Assembly (NCBI GenBank): GCA_003415625.1
Contig: PYIU01000005.1
Location: 4,035,001-4,099,000 of the forward strand
Reading direction: 5' to 3'
DNA length: 64,000 nucleotides
DNA from: Aquanectria penicillioides
Lineage: Eukaryota; Ascomycota; Sordariomycetes; Hypocreales; Nectriaceae
The notes below the pieces were generated by a model that made no database searches, was not told the DNA's origin, and was given only the letters and a program-made list of their open reading frames with translations. Below, one piece after another: positions 12,231 through 24,205 of the stretch (the stretch's first letter is position 1; each line of letters begins with the position of its first letter). The position numbers and the translations under genes are program-made.

Positions 12231-15200
12231 AGTGATGCGGTGTGTGTCAACTCTCTCGGTTGATGGAAACGGGAGAAGGGGGGAGGGTCGGTTGAATAAT
12301 CAAGCCTTGCTAGAATCGCTTCTGGGTATCTCTGATGCTGTGGTGATAGCCTCAAAACAGCCAAGACAGTCTCAATAGTTATGTAGTGCCAAGGCTCGGA
12401 GCATATCCTCCAACCGTAGTGGTGCACGCATCACTAAAACCGACAATGGGGTAGAAGTACTTGCTACCTTGTCCGAGTCGGAAGGAGAAACATCCCGAAC
12501 TTTTTCGGCAAAGTATTATCGGCGTACACTGGGTGGAATAAGGTCACGCTGGTCTATCGTAAAACCCCGAATGGGGGTCGTCCAATACCCTGGTCCACAG
12601 TCGTATGGGCTTTTACGAGTATTCGAACTATCAAGGTCACACCTTACAACATGCAGCCGGGCATGTAGGTGTCCAAAATCTTGAAGTAGTTCAGGTACAA
12701 GACCTCCCCGAGACCCGTGGCTCGTTACCACTGCTTGGTCTTGGTTGGGGAAGAACAGGAGAGTCTGTGACTAGCCTGTAGAATTACACATCGCATCGTT
12801 CGTCCCTAGATGGCGTTGGGGGATTATTCCATTAGCCTAAGTCCAAATGTGATATGTCATGGATCTCGGGCCTTGCAATTTCCATGTCACTGGGAATCTT
12901 TGGTTCATTAACACGCTGGCCTCAATGCAACGTCCTCAAGAAGTGCTCGTTAGTAATTATCAATCTCACCGCCTATATTCTCGGTTAGCATTGGAGAAAA
13001 AAAGCCAAAGACCTGATCATGATGGGAGTAGCAGGGGGGCTTTCTCAAGCTACCTCGGCATGCGATTCTAATGATGGAATGTTATGATGCGCTTAGGACG
13101 ACTCATAGAGCATTTAACAAAGAAACGCTGTCTTCAATATCCGAAATCAATAGAGCTTCATCAATCTGTCTTGTTTTGCCACAGTTTGTGTGAGATCTTC
13201 CACATTGCCGGGTTTCTTCGTCCACAACCTTCATGGCTTGCAGCAGATCCAACGGGCGTCAATGCACAAGCTCCGGGAGTCAGGATAAAGATCTACCGTT
13301 TGGATCGAGCCCGGCCCCGGAGCCCTACGATGAAGCATAATTTGACGGTACCGTCCACCAAAAGGTCGACGCATGACGAGCTGGGCATCGGGGGCCGATA
13401 CAGCCGTTGATCTCATCTCCAAAGTTTAAGAAATCGGGCACCACTCTTTGTAGCATCGAGTCCGACCTAGTATGAGGATGAACTTCCAGAGAGTAGAAAC
13501 CTGCTGTAAGGAAAGACCAGACTCCAAAATGGTATTACAAGACCTCAGCTAATCAAGATAGGAAAAGAGACGAGTCTTCTCAGTCCCGAGCTTCGCCAAA
13601 GATGATAGCTTCCCAATGCCATGATGATGACTACAAGTCCTAATCGTCGAGGTAGGGTTGCTTCTCATTGTCGCACTGCGGGTCTCGTATCATCCGAAGT
13701 ATCCCAATCGGAAACAAGGCAGAGCCCGGGGTATTTCATGGGCAAGGGTCGCCCATGTTTCACGCCTCACCTCAGGCTCGGATGGGGAAATACCGGAGAA
13801 AGGGTTGGCGACAGCCTCTCTGCTGCCAGGTTAGTGGATATGCCGATAGGAACCTGCAGATCTCTATCTAGAAGCGTACGAATCTAAGGCCTAATTGGAT
13901 TGGCCTCAAAATTTATTTGCACCATATCAGTTTGTTTCAGTAAAATTCCACACTTTCAAATTTCTGCGGCCATAGTCGTAGGGGAGGAAATGTTGGTTCA
14001 TCCCTCCATTAGGGTATCTCTAGCATTGGAAGCGACAGTGGAAAATCAAATTATGGATAAAGGCAGTTCAGTACACATCATTGGTGCCCCGAATGGCATG
14101 GTCGAGATAATCTCGTACTATATACTGAGCCGTGTTAGCCGTGCAGGGATGACAGCCACACCCAAGAGAGACCTCCCCCTTTGAGAAGCTTGAAGCAGCA
14201 CAATCCGGCTGGATTTGGTAGGCGTGTATGAGCAACCGGCTCGAGCCGGACGGCAATATTTATTAGAAACGTAGCTCACATGACGCAAGACCATGTATAT
14301 GGAGGAATCGGGAGATATAACGATCCACCATGGGCTTTGGGGGAGGCTCTGACATGATGCTGACCCGTGAGGCTGGACGGCGGCCATAAGGAAGGAGAAC
14401 CGGGAGACAAGGGCATCAAGTTTGGAACTATGGTCACCGAGCTATCAACGGACATGGTTTATAACATGTCAAGATCGGCAATGCCGTGGATAATCACAAC
14501 GCATGGCTTGTCCCCAATGCGGAGGCCTTTACGGAATCTGTCGTATGTATCGAAGCAGCCGCGGTTCAGATGCAGTAGAGAGCGCTCAATGGTGCGATTA
14601 CGGTGTCGGTGTCTCCTAGGCCTGGGTGGTCTTGGCCAAAGACGACGGCCATGGCACGACACAGAAGCAATCTGCTGCACCAGGAACACCGCATCCGCAT
14701 GCCGCCGGCTCAACCTGGACACCACTCACTTGCCGCCTGCAGCCGTGCCGTCGCAAGCGGACTATCAGAATATTCCATCGCTGCAGGACAGGCCCAGGCT
14801 GCAGGAGAAGCATGTCCGGCAGGGCTGCGGGGGCCCATCACAAGTGTGAGCTAAAGTGACAAACCCAGTCGCTGTCAGCACCTTACCCAACCAGGCAGGA
14901 GTAAGAGTGCGGGATGCGGTATCACACACTTCCGGCCACGGCAAAGATTTCACAGCATCTGCGGCCAGCTCCTCCGCCGGATCAGTGGATCGGTAGGGGT
15001 TGGGGCCGTGAATTGACGGACTTGACGGCCGGGGAGCCCGAGGTCGAGGCCACAGAGACAGCAGAAGGGGGGAACATGATAGGTGATGATGCACTGAGAG
15101 GAGCAACAGGGATCCTTTTTTGGAGACCGAACCCAGTCGTTCTCACAGTTGCATAGACGAAGGTCCCCGGTGAGGACGTATTGGCCCGCTAAGGGCACGT

Positions 15201-17115
15201 TTTGCTCCATCAAGTGCAGTTCGGTAACAGAACCACCCACAACCATAGCATCCATCATGGCCGCCGGTAGCTTCAGATATGCCTCAACACCATCTTGCCA
15301 AGCTTCCCGGCAACCACGAGGGCGGGCCGCCCAGTGCGAGCGATCCAAAGATCCAACTGTCCGACGATCGTCTGACGAAGGCGGTAACATGTCCGCATCA
15401 TCCAACAACCCGGCCTAAATCAGCCCGACAACCCACCGGACAACCGCCCACCTCTCTAGGCTCAGGGATGCTTGGAGCAATTGTTGAGGATGGCTTCCGA
15501 ACCCTTACCCACCCCAGACAAAGCCCACGATGCCTATCAGAATGTCGCTAGCGGGGCATTGGCATAGACACGGGACTGATCTGATAGCGGTCACTCACTC
15601 TAGACTTATCCTAGCTCGCCTTATTTCCTGCCCGATGCGCTCGGACACTGACGGGGTTGATGTCCGTCTGCGTTGCATCCCGAACGCTTTGGGTTCATTG
15701 TTGATTAGATTCTGCACTGAAAAAAACCACCTGTGCGAGACCCAACCTGCGAGAACCTAAATTTCCCGACACACGGGTCAGGCTGAGTCCTAGAATACGG
15801 CCCGTTTGTTATTTCCCCCCTGATTTCGATCGATGTTTAGGATGCAATTTGATGATACGATTTCGCCTTGGATCAGAAGCTGTTACTACTATCGAATCAA
15901 GACCACCAAGCGCAGAGTCGCAGCCTACCCTAGACACCAGCATTTGACACTTGCATCATGGTCGTCACTAATTTTCTCCGCTGATGGAAAAGATGAAGCC
16001 TCGATTCTGCTCTCTTTCTTAAAATTTCTCTTTTTTTCTTAAGTTGTTCTTTTTATACTAGGCCGTGAGATTGGAATCGAATAGTAGTAGCAGACACTAA
16101 ACAGATACCAAGTGTGGGGGTTACTATGCACGCACTGCTCTTCTGGACTGAGGATTGCCTCCGATGAGATCCTGTGGTGTCTCAACCCTCACAAAAGATA
16201 TCCCGCCCCAAAAGTTCATCCCTACAATGATGGAACTCGCATCAGTACAGCTTGCAGCGTCACATCGGCTTACACTGGTAAACAGGTGGCACAGCAGGGG
16301 GTCGTATGTTGATTCTTCTACTGTCGTACTGTGTAGGCCCACTAAGACTACCTTTCCTATACTGAATAGCGGAGTGTGATGGGGATTCCCCCACTATCTG
16401 TGTGTGGTTGGGGTGCTATCCAGCCTTTGTACCTCCTCATTCCTCATTCTTCAATCAATATCTTCCCACTCTACCCCTGTTCGGCGAATCCTTCGAATCC
16501 TTCTACAGCTACGCATGCTGGCCCTTTTTTCGAGTTTGCTGAATCCCAGATCTTTCCACTGTGGCTGGGACTGCCTCCCGGGCAAGAAGAATGCAGCCAT
16601 GACCCTGGTGGTAATGTCGCCTGGATGTTGTCATCCTTGTGGAGGATAAGCTCGTTGAGAGGTCGATGCCACGGAATAACTAGGAGTTGACTATGGTTAA
16701 GTTTTATCATAGAGATTGAGGGCAATCAGATGAGCTAACGGCCATCCTCCAATCCGCACATCAAAAGGACACCAGGCACAGAGCCGCACGACTAGACTTC
16801 TCTGGTAGCCGGGTTCCTCGCACTGTAAGCTAGGGATCCGGGGTCTATGAAGTAGCGATAAATTACGCGCTCCAAGGTGACGCCTTTCCAAATCGTTATC
16901 TGATAGTAGACTGTTAAAATTTAATAACTACATCCGCCATGTCGCCGTAGTGGGGAGATGAGATCAGTGCCCATCATCCTGGCCTGCCTTATTCGCTTAA
17001 GCGCCGTGCCACCCGTCCGTGATGGACTCCATGGCTCTGCAATACATGCAACCCACCCCTCTCAAGATGCATAGATCAGCAACTCATGTACCCAGCAGCA
17101 ATTGAAGGAGCTCTC
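12231..17115. other. 4.9 kb gene-poor spacer between synthase and regulator
   Basis: No ORF here has a recognisable domain. The stretch between the start of the PKS-NRPS (12230) and the stop of the Zn2Cys6 regulator (17116) holds only short overlapping frames on both strands. The GC-richer part at about 14.4-15.4 kb has minus-strand frames that could be relics (listed separately). The promoter of the synthase must lie in its left end, but no convincing TATA element was seen there. No tRNA-like or tandem-repeat structure was noticed. Confidence 0.6.
14765..15408 (-). other. Possible unidentified gene or relic (two overlapping minus-strand frames)
   Basis: A frame opening at 15408 reads through a protein-like stretch (GVEAYLKLPAAMMDAMVVGG, then a segment rich in L, E and G) and becomes cysteine-rich and implausible after about 15140. 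A second frame below it (15106-14765) holds another plausible stretch (TLTPAWLGKVLTATGFVTL). A GTGAGA donor near 15145 could connect them through an intron, but no acceptor was fixed. I do not recognise the family. It may equally be a chance pair of GC-rich open frames in the spacer. Confidence 0.2.
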
Positions 17116-18504
17116 TCAGTCTCTCCACCTTGACTCGCAGCTCCCTTGTCCGTTCCCGCAGGCCCCCCTGCATGCTTCCAACGTTGACCACGGTTCTGTC
17201 ATCCCCCTCAATGACGACCACGACGCAGTTGTCGAGGCCCGGCCCGGCTCGGCCTTGGACAGAGCCCTGCTTCCACTACCCCCCGGAAGGCAAAGAGTGT
17301 CATCGCAAGTTTCTGGGGCCAGCCCAAGAAGCTTCTCTGAATCAGCCAGTGAGACAACCAATGCGTCAACGACCCTGCGGGTGCGTGCGCATGAGATCCA
17401 AGTTGAAGGTAGAAGCTCGCCTAGACGCAGGCCGCGCCGTAGTACCCACGTCTCGAAGGATGGAGCGGCCAAGTCCGCCTCTAGGAGCTGCGACAATTGT
17501 TCCTGCAGGTGATCGAATGCGATGCTATGGATCCGGGTCATCATGGCGAAGCAGGACAATCCCAGCAGCATTGTGGGCGTGTCTATAGTACTGCGAACAT
17601 TGTTGCCGATGCTGCTGTCGGAGGATGATGATGTCTGCGCGCTCTCAGCTAACTCGGTTGTTGAGTTGATCTTGGGAGGTTCCCGCTGCGAGGGCCAGCT
17701 AGAAACGATGGTGCAGAATCGCTGTGAGAGCAACACGGCGTCTCCAATCGGATAAGAATCGAGGCGACATGCAAGAGATCCGCTGTGACACTTGTACTGC
17801 CTCAAGGTTTCCATATAAATGTGCATCTCCACAAGCAAGGCTGAGATGTCTAATGTGGAAATATCCCTGGGCGGTGTTTCGGGCTGAGACCATTCTTCAA
17901 GAGTCTGAGTTGTAGCAAGAAAGTCGCTTCGCTCGGTCGGTGAGAATGTAGGTGTGCTTGGCTGCGAGATGACCAAGTCAGACTGCACCGAGGAGCTGGT
18001 GTCTAAAAACCCGAAGCTTGGTGAGAAAGGCAAAGTCTGGGTCGAATTTGCTATCCAGGAATTGTACGGCTCTGCACTGCTAGCATACCAGTTGTCGTCC
18101 ATTGGGATATCATGTCCCAGATACATAGCTGGTATTGGGCCGTTGGCATCTTGTGCATTGTCGAGTGTAGATGTGCTTTCGTACACATCCATCGAAGTCG
18201 ATGGTAGGCTTTGCGTGGCCTCTGAAAAAAGCCCTCCGCTTGCCGCACAAGGCAGCGGTGTTGAAAGATCGTCAACTGATTCTGCACTGTTGTTGACCTT
18301 GGACACCACAGATGCCCGCCGGTGCTTGGTGGGTTGGCGTCCGACGCGGCCTCTGGGACTGAAAATGCAGGTTGTTCTAGCTCGGCAACATCGTTGGCAA
18401 GGCGAATTGGGCTTTGAGACAGATGAAGGACTGCACCGGAGCTTCTGGAGGCGGCATCTGTCGCACGAAGAGCGGAGAGTGTCAGATATTTTTGGTGCAG
18501 ACAT
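17116..18504 (-). CDS. Zn2Cys6 transcription factor, AflR type
   Basis: DNA-binding regulator, probably of the adjacent PKS-NRPS. The N-terminal Zn2Cys6 cluster starts at residue 14 (CDRCRLQKLRC, then a spacer and CQRCCRARTTC) and is followed by a basic linker (GRVGRQPTKHRR). The C-terminal half (LLVEMHIYMETLRQYKC and on) resembles the AflR-family regulatory domain of fungal secondary-metabolite clusters. It is a single exon of 462 residues from the ATG at 18504. An upstream in-frame ATG at 18570 would add 22 residues, but the internal ATG places the zinc cluster at the usual short distance from the N-terminus. It is on the same strand as the synthase and upstream of it across a 4.9 kb spacer. 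Its role in that cluster is inferred from position and family. Confidence 0.87.
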   Translation of the reverse strand: MSAPKISDTLRSSCDRCRLQKLRCSPSSVSKPNSPCQRCCRARTTCIFSPRGRVGRQPTKHRRASVVSKVNNSAESVDDLSTPLPCAASGGLFSEATQSLPSTSMDVYESTSTLDNAQDANGPIPAMYLGHDIPMDDNWYASSAEPYNSWIANSTQTLPFSPSFGFLDTSSSVQSDLVISQPSTPTFSPTERSDFLATTQTLEEWSQPETPPRDISTLDISALLVEMHIYMETLRQYKCHSGSLACRLDSYPIGDAVLLSQRFCTIVSSWPSQREPPKINSTTELAESAQTSSSSDSSIGNNVRSTIDTPTMLLGLSCFAMMTRIHSIAFDHLQEQLSQLLEADLAAPSFETWVLRRGLRLGELLPSTWISCARTRRVVDALVVSLADSEKLLGLAPETCDDTLCLPGGSGSRALSKAEPGRASTTASWSSLRGMTEPWSTLEACRGACGNGQGSCESRWRD

Positions 18505-18603
18505 TATGACTGCTATGAGGGCACTCTGATATGACAAAGTAGAAGAGAGTCTTGGACATGAGTTTAACAAGCAAATATGGAAATGCTGCCTGCCATCGGC
18601 TCC

Positions 18604-19150
18604 TTATGGCGTAGTCAGCCCACCGTCCCTGCGTTGTGTAGCCGCGTCATAGGGCTGCGAGACTGGGGCGCATTGTACTATCCAGTAATCCTCAAGGGCG
18701 CTTCCATTGATTAGTCGGATTTCATAGCATCCCAAGTGATACGCTCCAATAAAATAGGTACAAAGCTCGCGTGCTATTTTCTCGCAGTCTCCGGCTGCAA
18801 CACCTGAAGTTTCTAGCAGAGGGCAGAAGTATACGTGTCTTACGATTGGGTTGGACCTTTTGGGAAGTTCGGCTATCTCCGGTCTCAGGTCCAAAAAGCT
18901 ACTGGCATGAAGACGTGATTAGCGCAAGCTGATCACATTGATGGCCCCTGCCTGAATACTAAGCTATCACACCGGAGGCATCAACTCAATATCTGGAATT
19001 ATTCCAACGTCCCCAAAAAGAACCACTGACTGCTACACCGGCAATATTCCAGGGCTGTTCGGATAAACTCAAGCAGCCTCCGACTAACATTCTGGCTCGC
19101 AAACGTCCATGGCTGTAGAACCTGAGGAACCGGGATCGAGGCTGAATTTG
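18604..19150 (-). pseudogene. Unidentified gene fragment, possibly multi-exon or decayed
   Basis: An open frame from about 18918 to 18604 ends at TAA and encodes a plausible protein piece (NPIVRHVYFCPLLETSGV, then AARELC-like helices and an EDYWIVQCAPV tail). Just upstream another frame encodes QSVVLFGDVGIIPDIELMPP. It joins in frame to FLDLRPEIAELPKRSNPIV if a GTGATAG...CCAGTAG intron is spliced. Further upstream, short pieces (NVSRRLLEFIRTALEY) are broken by stops. I could not assign a family. A weak impression of a DMATS-type prenyltransferase was not strong enough to call. It lies 100 bp upstream of the AflR-like regulator on the same strand and could be a remnant cluster gene. Confidence 0.3.
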
Positions 19151-21599
19151 GCCATGGTGAGTTGGATTAAGATACGCAAGGGTTGAAATGCCATCTTAAT
19201 CAAATTCAATCCAGGAAAAGGAATCAAAGAGTTAGTTCGCATTTAGAAACCAAGGTAAACTTCTACTCAACATTTGTGGGCGACACTAACGTGCAGAAGA
19301 GATCCTTGCCACAAACAACTTCTTCCGCAGTGCTCTCGCATGCGGCTGGGTGCTCTTCAGCGGGCCATTATTTCATAATTATGGTGTCGCTTGAGGGGTT
19401 TCGCTGCTAGCCGGTCAATCGGGGCTAGGGATCATTGGAGTTTGGATTCTTCACTCTCATATGGTTTGATAGACTGATAGAAGCAATATTACGCAACCAG
19501 CATAGTCAGTCACTTTCTATGTAAATATAAGAGATCACACATTGCTCAGCACGTTGCGCTTCATCTTTTGCTTCCTGTTTACGTTATTGATGTATCTGAC
19601 CGGGCATCATTAAGCGGTCCTTTCATTATCTCAATATGGTAGGGGATGCATCGTGTACTTGTTTTCGCGGAATTTTCTTCGTTTAAAGGAGACCAGGATG
19701 AAATTTACAACATGATTCAGGTAATCAATACGGAATTGCGAAAAACGAATTGTATATTATAGATATTCTGGCTCACCAACATCCCTCTGTTTACACACAA
19801 AGGAGCTCTTTTGACAACGTACTGGCTATCTTCCCCAATTTCAGGAAGAAAAGAAGAATAATTCTTTGGGGCGTTATCATATACGTCGGCCCTGCATGTG
19901 TAGCAACAATATTGGCTGTTTTCCTGGTCTCTGTATCAGTGACGACCTACTGGTGAGGTTTCTAGCAGCTTCCCATCAGATACACAAGTACGGCTAGCAG
20001 AAAATAAAAGGGCTATGAAAGCTAACCCAAAATGTCCACCCAGTAGAAAAAACCCATTTTTTTGTCGCCCCTTCAAATTCCTGGAGATGTTTTTAGTGAG
20101 TCGAGTCAAATCGGTGCTGAGGTCAAGATTAATCAACTTTGCAGTCTTCATTCTCCCGTGGCTAGTCATCTACAGATTGAAAATAACAAGAACCGTTGAA
20201 GCTTATGCCTACTGAGCTTCCCTTCTTGGAATTATCTCTATGGTAATTTACATTTTGCGTTTCGTATTGACAATAAAGCTTGGGCAAGGCAACGGAATCG
20301 CGATCAGGTCAGGTCGTAAGTTCGTTGATCCATGCCAACGATCTTTGAGAATAGGTTAACCGCGACAATATCGGATAATTCTATACACCACTCTCTAGCT
20401 AGAAGAAGAGTTCTCCTAGTCCCATCTGCATCAAGATTGTGAAGCGCAATGGGCGAGTAATTATCACGCCGCCCTCCTGCAACGATGTGCGAAAAAGCCA
20501 ACTGCTGAACCCCACGTAATTCCGACCAGGAAAGCTCGATGACACGACTGATTTCCGGGAATGTGCATTAATGGCTTGGAAATATCGTCTGGGTGATACT
20601 GCTCGATCTGGCAAATAGGCCAGCAACTATTGCAGGTTTGCCATACTTGCTCACTCAGCACCAACTTCTCTCTGGCCATGCGGTGGTATCGCATCATCGG
20701 CAGCAAGTTAAGGCCGATCCTGGCCGCTGGAAACGTGCGTTACATCGTGCTAGACAGATACAGAGCCTCGATCAGCCATCTTGGATGGGTATGCACAGCA
20801 CGAAGCTGACCATGGGATTTAGACTTCATGGAAGCGTCATGTAAAATCAAACCTTTGCTTTTCGCCCCCAAGAAAGCTCCCATTCGACGCACATAAGGAC
20901 TAATGGCCGAAGGTGCAAAAGTGCTTCGCTGATTATATTTGTGCGGGTGTGCTCATCATATATCATCCGTTGGGCATGGCGGTGATGATGGACACGACCA
21001 GCAATGCCCCCTGCAAGAAGGCTCAGTGACATATTAATTGCTTCTACCATACTCTTATACGTGAAAGATATCGTAATTATGCGTATTCCATCCTTCTAAC
21101 CCCGAGTTTGAGGCATAAACCGCAAGGCTACCCAAACTAGCGACGGGCTCTTTCTCGCTTTCTACTAAATGCAGCAGAGTCGTATTGTAGCTGTCGCGGG
21201 CCCAGTAACTAACATCGACATCAGGTTCAGAAATTCATTGACGAAGCGCTTGAGAGTACAGAGAATGTATTCATGGTAAGATTAGCTGCATGTGAGTATC
21301 ATTGCCTCAGGCGCAGGCGGAGAAATGACAATTCCATTGACAACGTTGTCTGCAGTGGACTTCAAATATGCTACTACCAGCACATATTCCCCAGTTGAAG
21401 TTGAGGTTCAAATTGTACCAGGAAAGTACCAAGGCCATTTCGAAAATGTTCGCATTTTAATTATAGATCTGTACAGACACACTATCTTCTGGTCATACGC
21501 ATGACTCTACGGCAAGGCCGCCGCCGGATCCAACGATCCCAGTTTTGAGACAATACCTCAGCTGCTGGACGAGCCACAGTAAACAAGGATGATAAGCTT
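19151..21599. other. Intergenic, about 2.4 kb, no supported gene
   Basis: AT-rich sequence with only short frames. Stretches near 20.3-20.7 kb (minus) and 21.3-21.5 kb (plus) look faintly protein-like but match nothing I recognise. The 21.3-21.5 kb part lies just upstream of the decayed NB-ARC gene and could be its eroded N-terminal region. Confidence 0.5.
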
Positions 21600-22985
21600 A
21601 TCCTGTGTCATGCTAGAATCGCATGATCCCAGTCGCGTCCTCTTAGGCCAACAAAAGATTCTCGACACTCTACGTAATGCGCTAGTTCCTTCCAAAACAA
21701 AAAAGGGAAATCATTCCGAGTTACGATAGTTTGCTTTTTGTGGCTTGGGTGGGGTGGGAAAGACCGAGATTGCAATCGAGTTCGCCCTCAGATACAAGGA
21801 CTCATTTGATGCTATCTCTGGGGTTTTCCCAGACGAGCAAGCCAAATTTGACGAAGTTGGATCCGCGGCATCTGGAGAACATGCCGCATCCTGACATATC
21901 ATCTTCGACAATGCAGGTGATCTAAAGCTTTTAGGTGATTACTGGCCAGAAGGTGCAGGGACCGTTCTCATAACAAGCCCGCGATCCACTCGCAAAGAGG
22001 TTATTTTCTTCTCGGTATTCAGGTATGGACTTGGAGCCTTTGGGCGATGAAGAAGCTGGGGCACTATTACGCAGACTTGAGGAACTAGAGGAGAGCTCGG
22101 AATACGATGCGGAGGCCTCGGCGAGTAAGAGCTCATGGGATCTTGGGGGTCTACCACTGGCAATAGCGCAAATGGCAGGTATTATTCGCCGACAAGACTT
22201 GAATTTAAGCAAACTTTCGTCCATGTTCAAGGAGCGTGAGGACCAAGCTGCGTTATACGGGATGAAACATGACACGAGTCTGAAGAGCTATGGACATAGC
22301 ATTGCCCCTGTCTGGGCCTTCGAGAAATTGTCACCTAAGGCGAAACAACTCCTTAAAATCGGTTTTTTTTCTCGATCCGGATAACATTTCGAAGAAGATT
22401 AGGTTGGATGCAGCAGCGCACATTTGGACAATGTCGCCTCTAACCAAATTGAAGTTTAAAAAACGAGGCTCGCACTGCTCTTGCACAGTCGTCGTTGATT
22501 AAACGCGACGAGAAAAAGGACGAGTTTTCAGACTATAGCATCTCGGTTCACCGATTGATCCAAGATTACATTGGGTCTGAAATCGAGCGCGAGGAACTTG
22601 ACCATATCTTCGAAGTTGTTACCAGTTTACTGTTTGAAGCTTGACTGTCAGCAATACCCGCGCCGACTAAATCTTCCCCTATTTTCAAGGTTCTAACCAG
22701 GACAGGCGCTGGTAGCTTTCTCGATATCTACTGTGTGCAGCTTTATACATTCATGTCTGCGCTCCGAGCAGATATGGCTGTCAATAACACGATACAATGA
22801 GAAGACCAAACTCAAATTCGTGGCCTTGCTCAATGATGCAGGGTGATAAGTATTTTCGTCGGAATGTGGGAATTTATCCCATGAATACTATAAAAACTCA
22901 CCCAATGCTTCTTTTCACAGGTCCCAGTTTGAAAGAGGTCGTCTCAAAGGCTTCGGTGGCTCTGGGAACTCTCCCAGATACCTAG
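21600..22985 (+). pseudogene. Decayed NB-ARC (NLR-type) gene
   Basis: Pieces of an NB-ARC ATPase are spread over several frames with stops. A lead-in (ILDTLRNALVPS) is followed by a TAG and then the P-loop FAFCGLGGVGKTEIAIEFAL near 21733-21790. A TGA then precedes a Walker-B-like strand (IIFDNAGDLKLLGDYWPEGA) near 21900-21960. After a frame change, a long frame (22025-22384) carries LEPLGDEEAGALLRRL and DLGGLPLAIAQMAG, then VWAFEKLSPKAKQLLK. A further shift continues as FFLDPDNISKKI and later VHRLIQDYIG. This order (P-loop, Walker B, GLPLA, winged-helix-like) is that of fungal NB-ARC/TPR proteins. At least three frame changes and several stops make function unlikely. The downstream remainder (about 22.6-23.0 kb) is degenerate. 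Confidence 0.75.
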
Positions 22986-24205
22986 CGAATCGGTCCCTAG
23001 CAAAGAGAGTAAAATTACATTATCCAACATCCACTTCCCCCCGGCCAGGTCTATTCCGCCACCTAGAGAAACGGATGTCTTGTAAGGGAAATGGGAAGGT
23101 AACGAGGAAGGTAGAAATAATAAATCAGTGTCTAAGGAATTGTAAATTGGACCAAATCGTCCAAAATAAAAGCGATTAAATATTAGGCCAACTTAATCAA
23201 CTGGAACCACCCAAAAGAAACATTAAAGTTGGCCGAAAAAGCTGTGTATTGAGGATGCTTGTCCAGGCAGCCTTGGTGTTGAGACCAGCTGGCTTTTCTA
23301 CTGAGATGAGTGTTTGCTGAGTCCATCTCAGCCAATCATGTTCATGCTGACTAATAATACAATTACCCTGTACCAACTTTCCCTGACTCTATATCATCCA
23401 TAATTTTGTAGATGAGGAGGTTCTTGAGGTGAGACTGAGCATCTAAGGGTGAGCCCTTAGCAATACCTGCGCCTAAGGAAGGAAGGTATAGGGTAAGCAG
23501 TGCGAACTGTTGAAAGTATAAAACCCAAAGTACCACTTGTTTCGGCAAGGGAGTACCTCCGATTTTTGCTGAGGTGCTATGGTTCAATACGAACAACCAA
23601 CCAGCCACTCCGAAGTCGTCGTGAATAGCCTAGGCTTCAACGTGCTTCTAGATAAAGAAATCATCAGCCTTCTCTACCTTTCACGGTCAGGGTCAGATTC
23701 TGTTTCCCAGCACCATCAACTTCTCGTCTATTCAAGGAAATCAACCTCTGACACTGTCAAGTCGTGTTAGAAACGTGGATAGGCCTGTGACTACGATCAT
23801 TGCACGTCTCTGTTTCGAATCGCGCAAGTGGTAGACGGATGGTGACCGGCGTTCTCATGGCGCGTGCTGATTGGTTCATTTCCCCGACGGTTCAAGCGAG
23901 GCGGAGCGCAAGGCCAAGAAACCCCACCCCAAAAGCGGTCACGATTCGGTTTCAGTCTGAAGCGGGGAGATCCTTCATGACTAGCGGCCTTATTGACCAG
24001 CATCTCTCACCAAGCTTCTAACCCTCAGCAATAGTAAGGTTAGATTCAACTTGAGGAAGCGGAATGTAAAAAATATTATCACCTCAAGTTTCTTACTATT
24101 CATATCTCTACCCTCGGCTTAAACCCCGCCTTCCATACAGAAGTACAGATCGTTTTGGGGATTCGGGCCGTGAGCGTCAGAACCCACATTTCAAAGACAC
24201 TGGGG
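22986..24205. other. Intergenic, about 1.2 kb
   Basis: No frame with recognisable features on either strand. The right end must hold the promoter of the NACHT-ankyrin gene beginning at 24206; no clear TATA element was seen. Confidence 0.5.

Noticed and set aside
14367..14849. 160-codon plus-strand frame in the spacer
   Set aside because: Composition is rich in R, P and C with no domain or coding character, and several overlapping frames on both strands are equally long in this GC-rich part.
17102..17588. Overlapping plus-strand frames of 136 and 152 codons
   Set aside because: They are antisense shadows of the AflR-type regulator, which has a clear zinc cluster on the minus strand.
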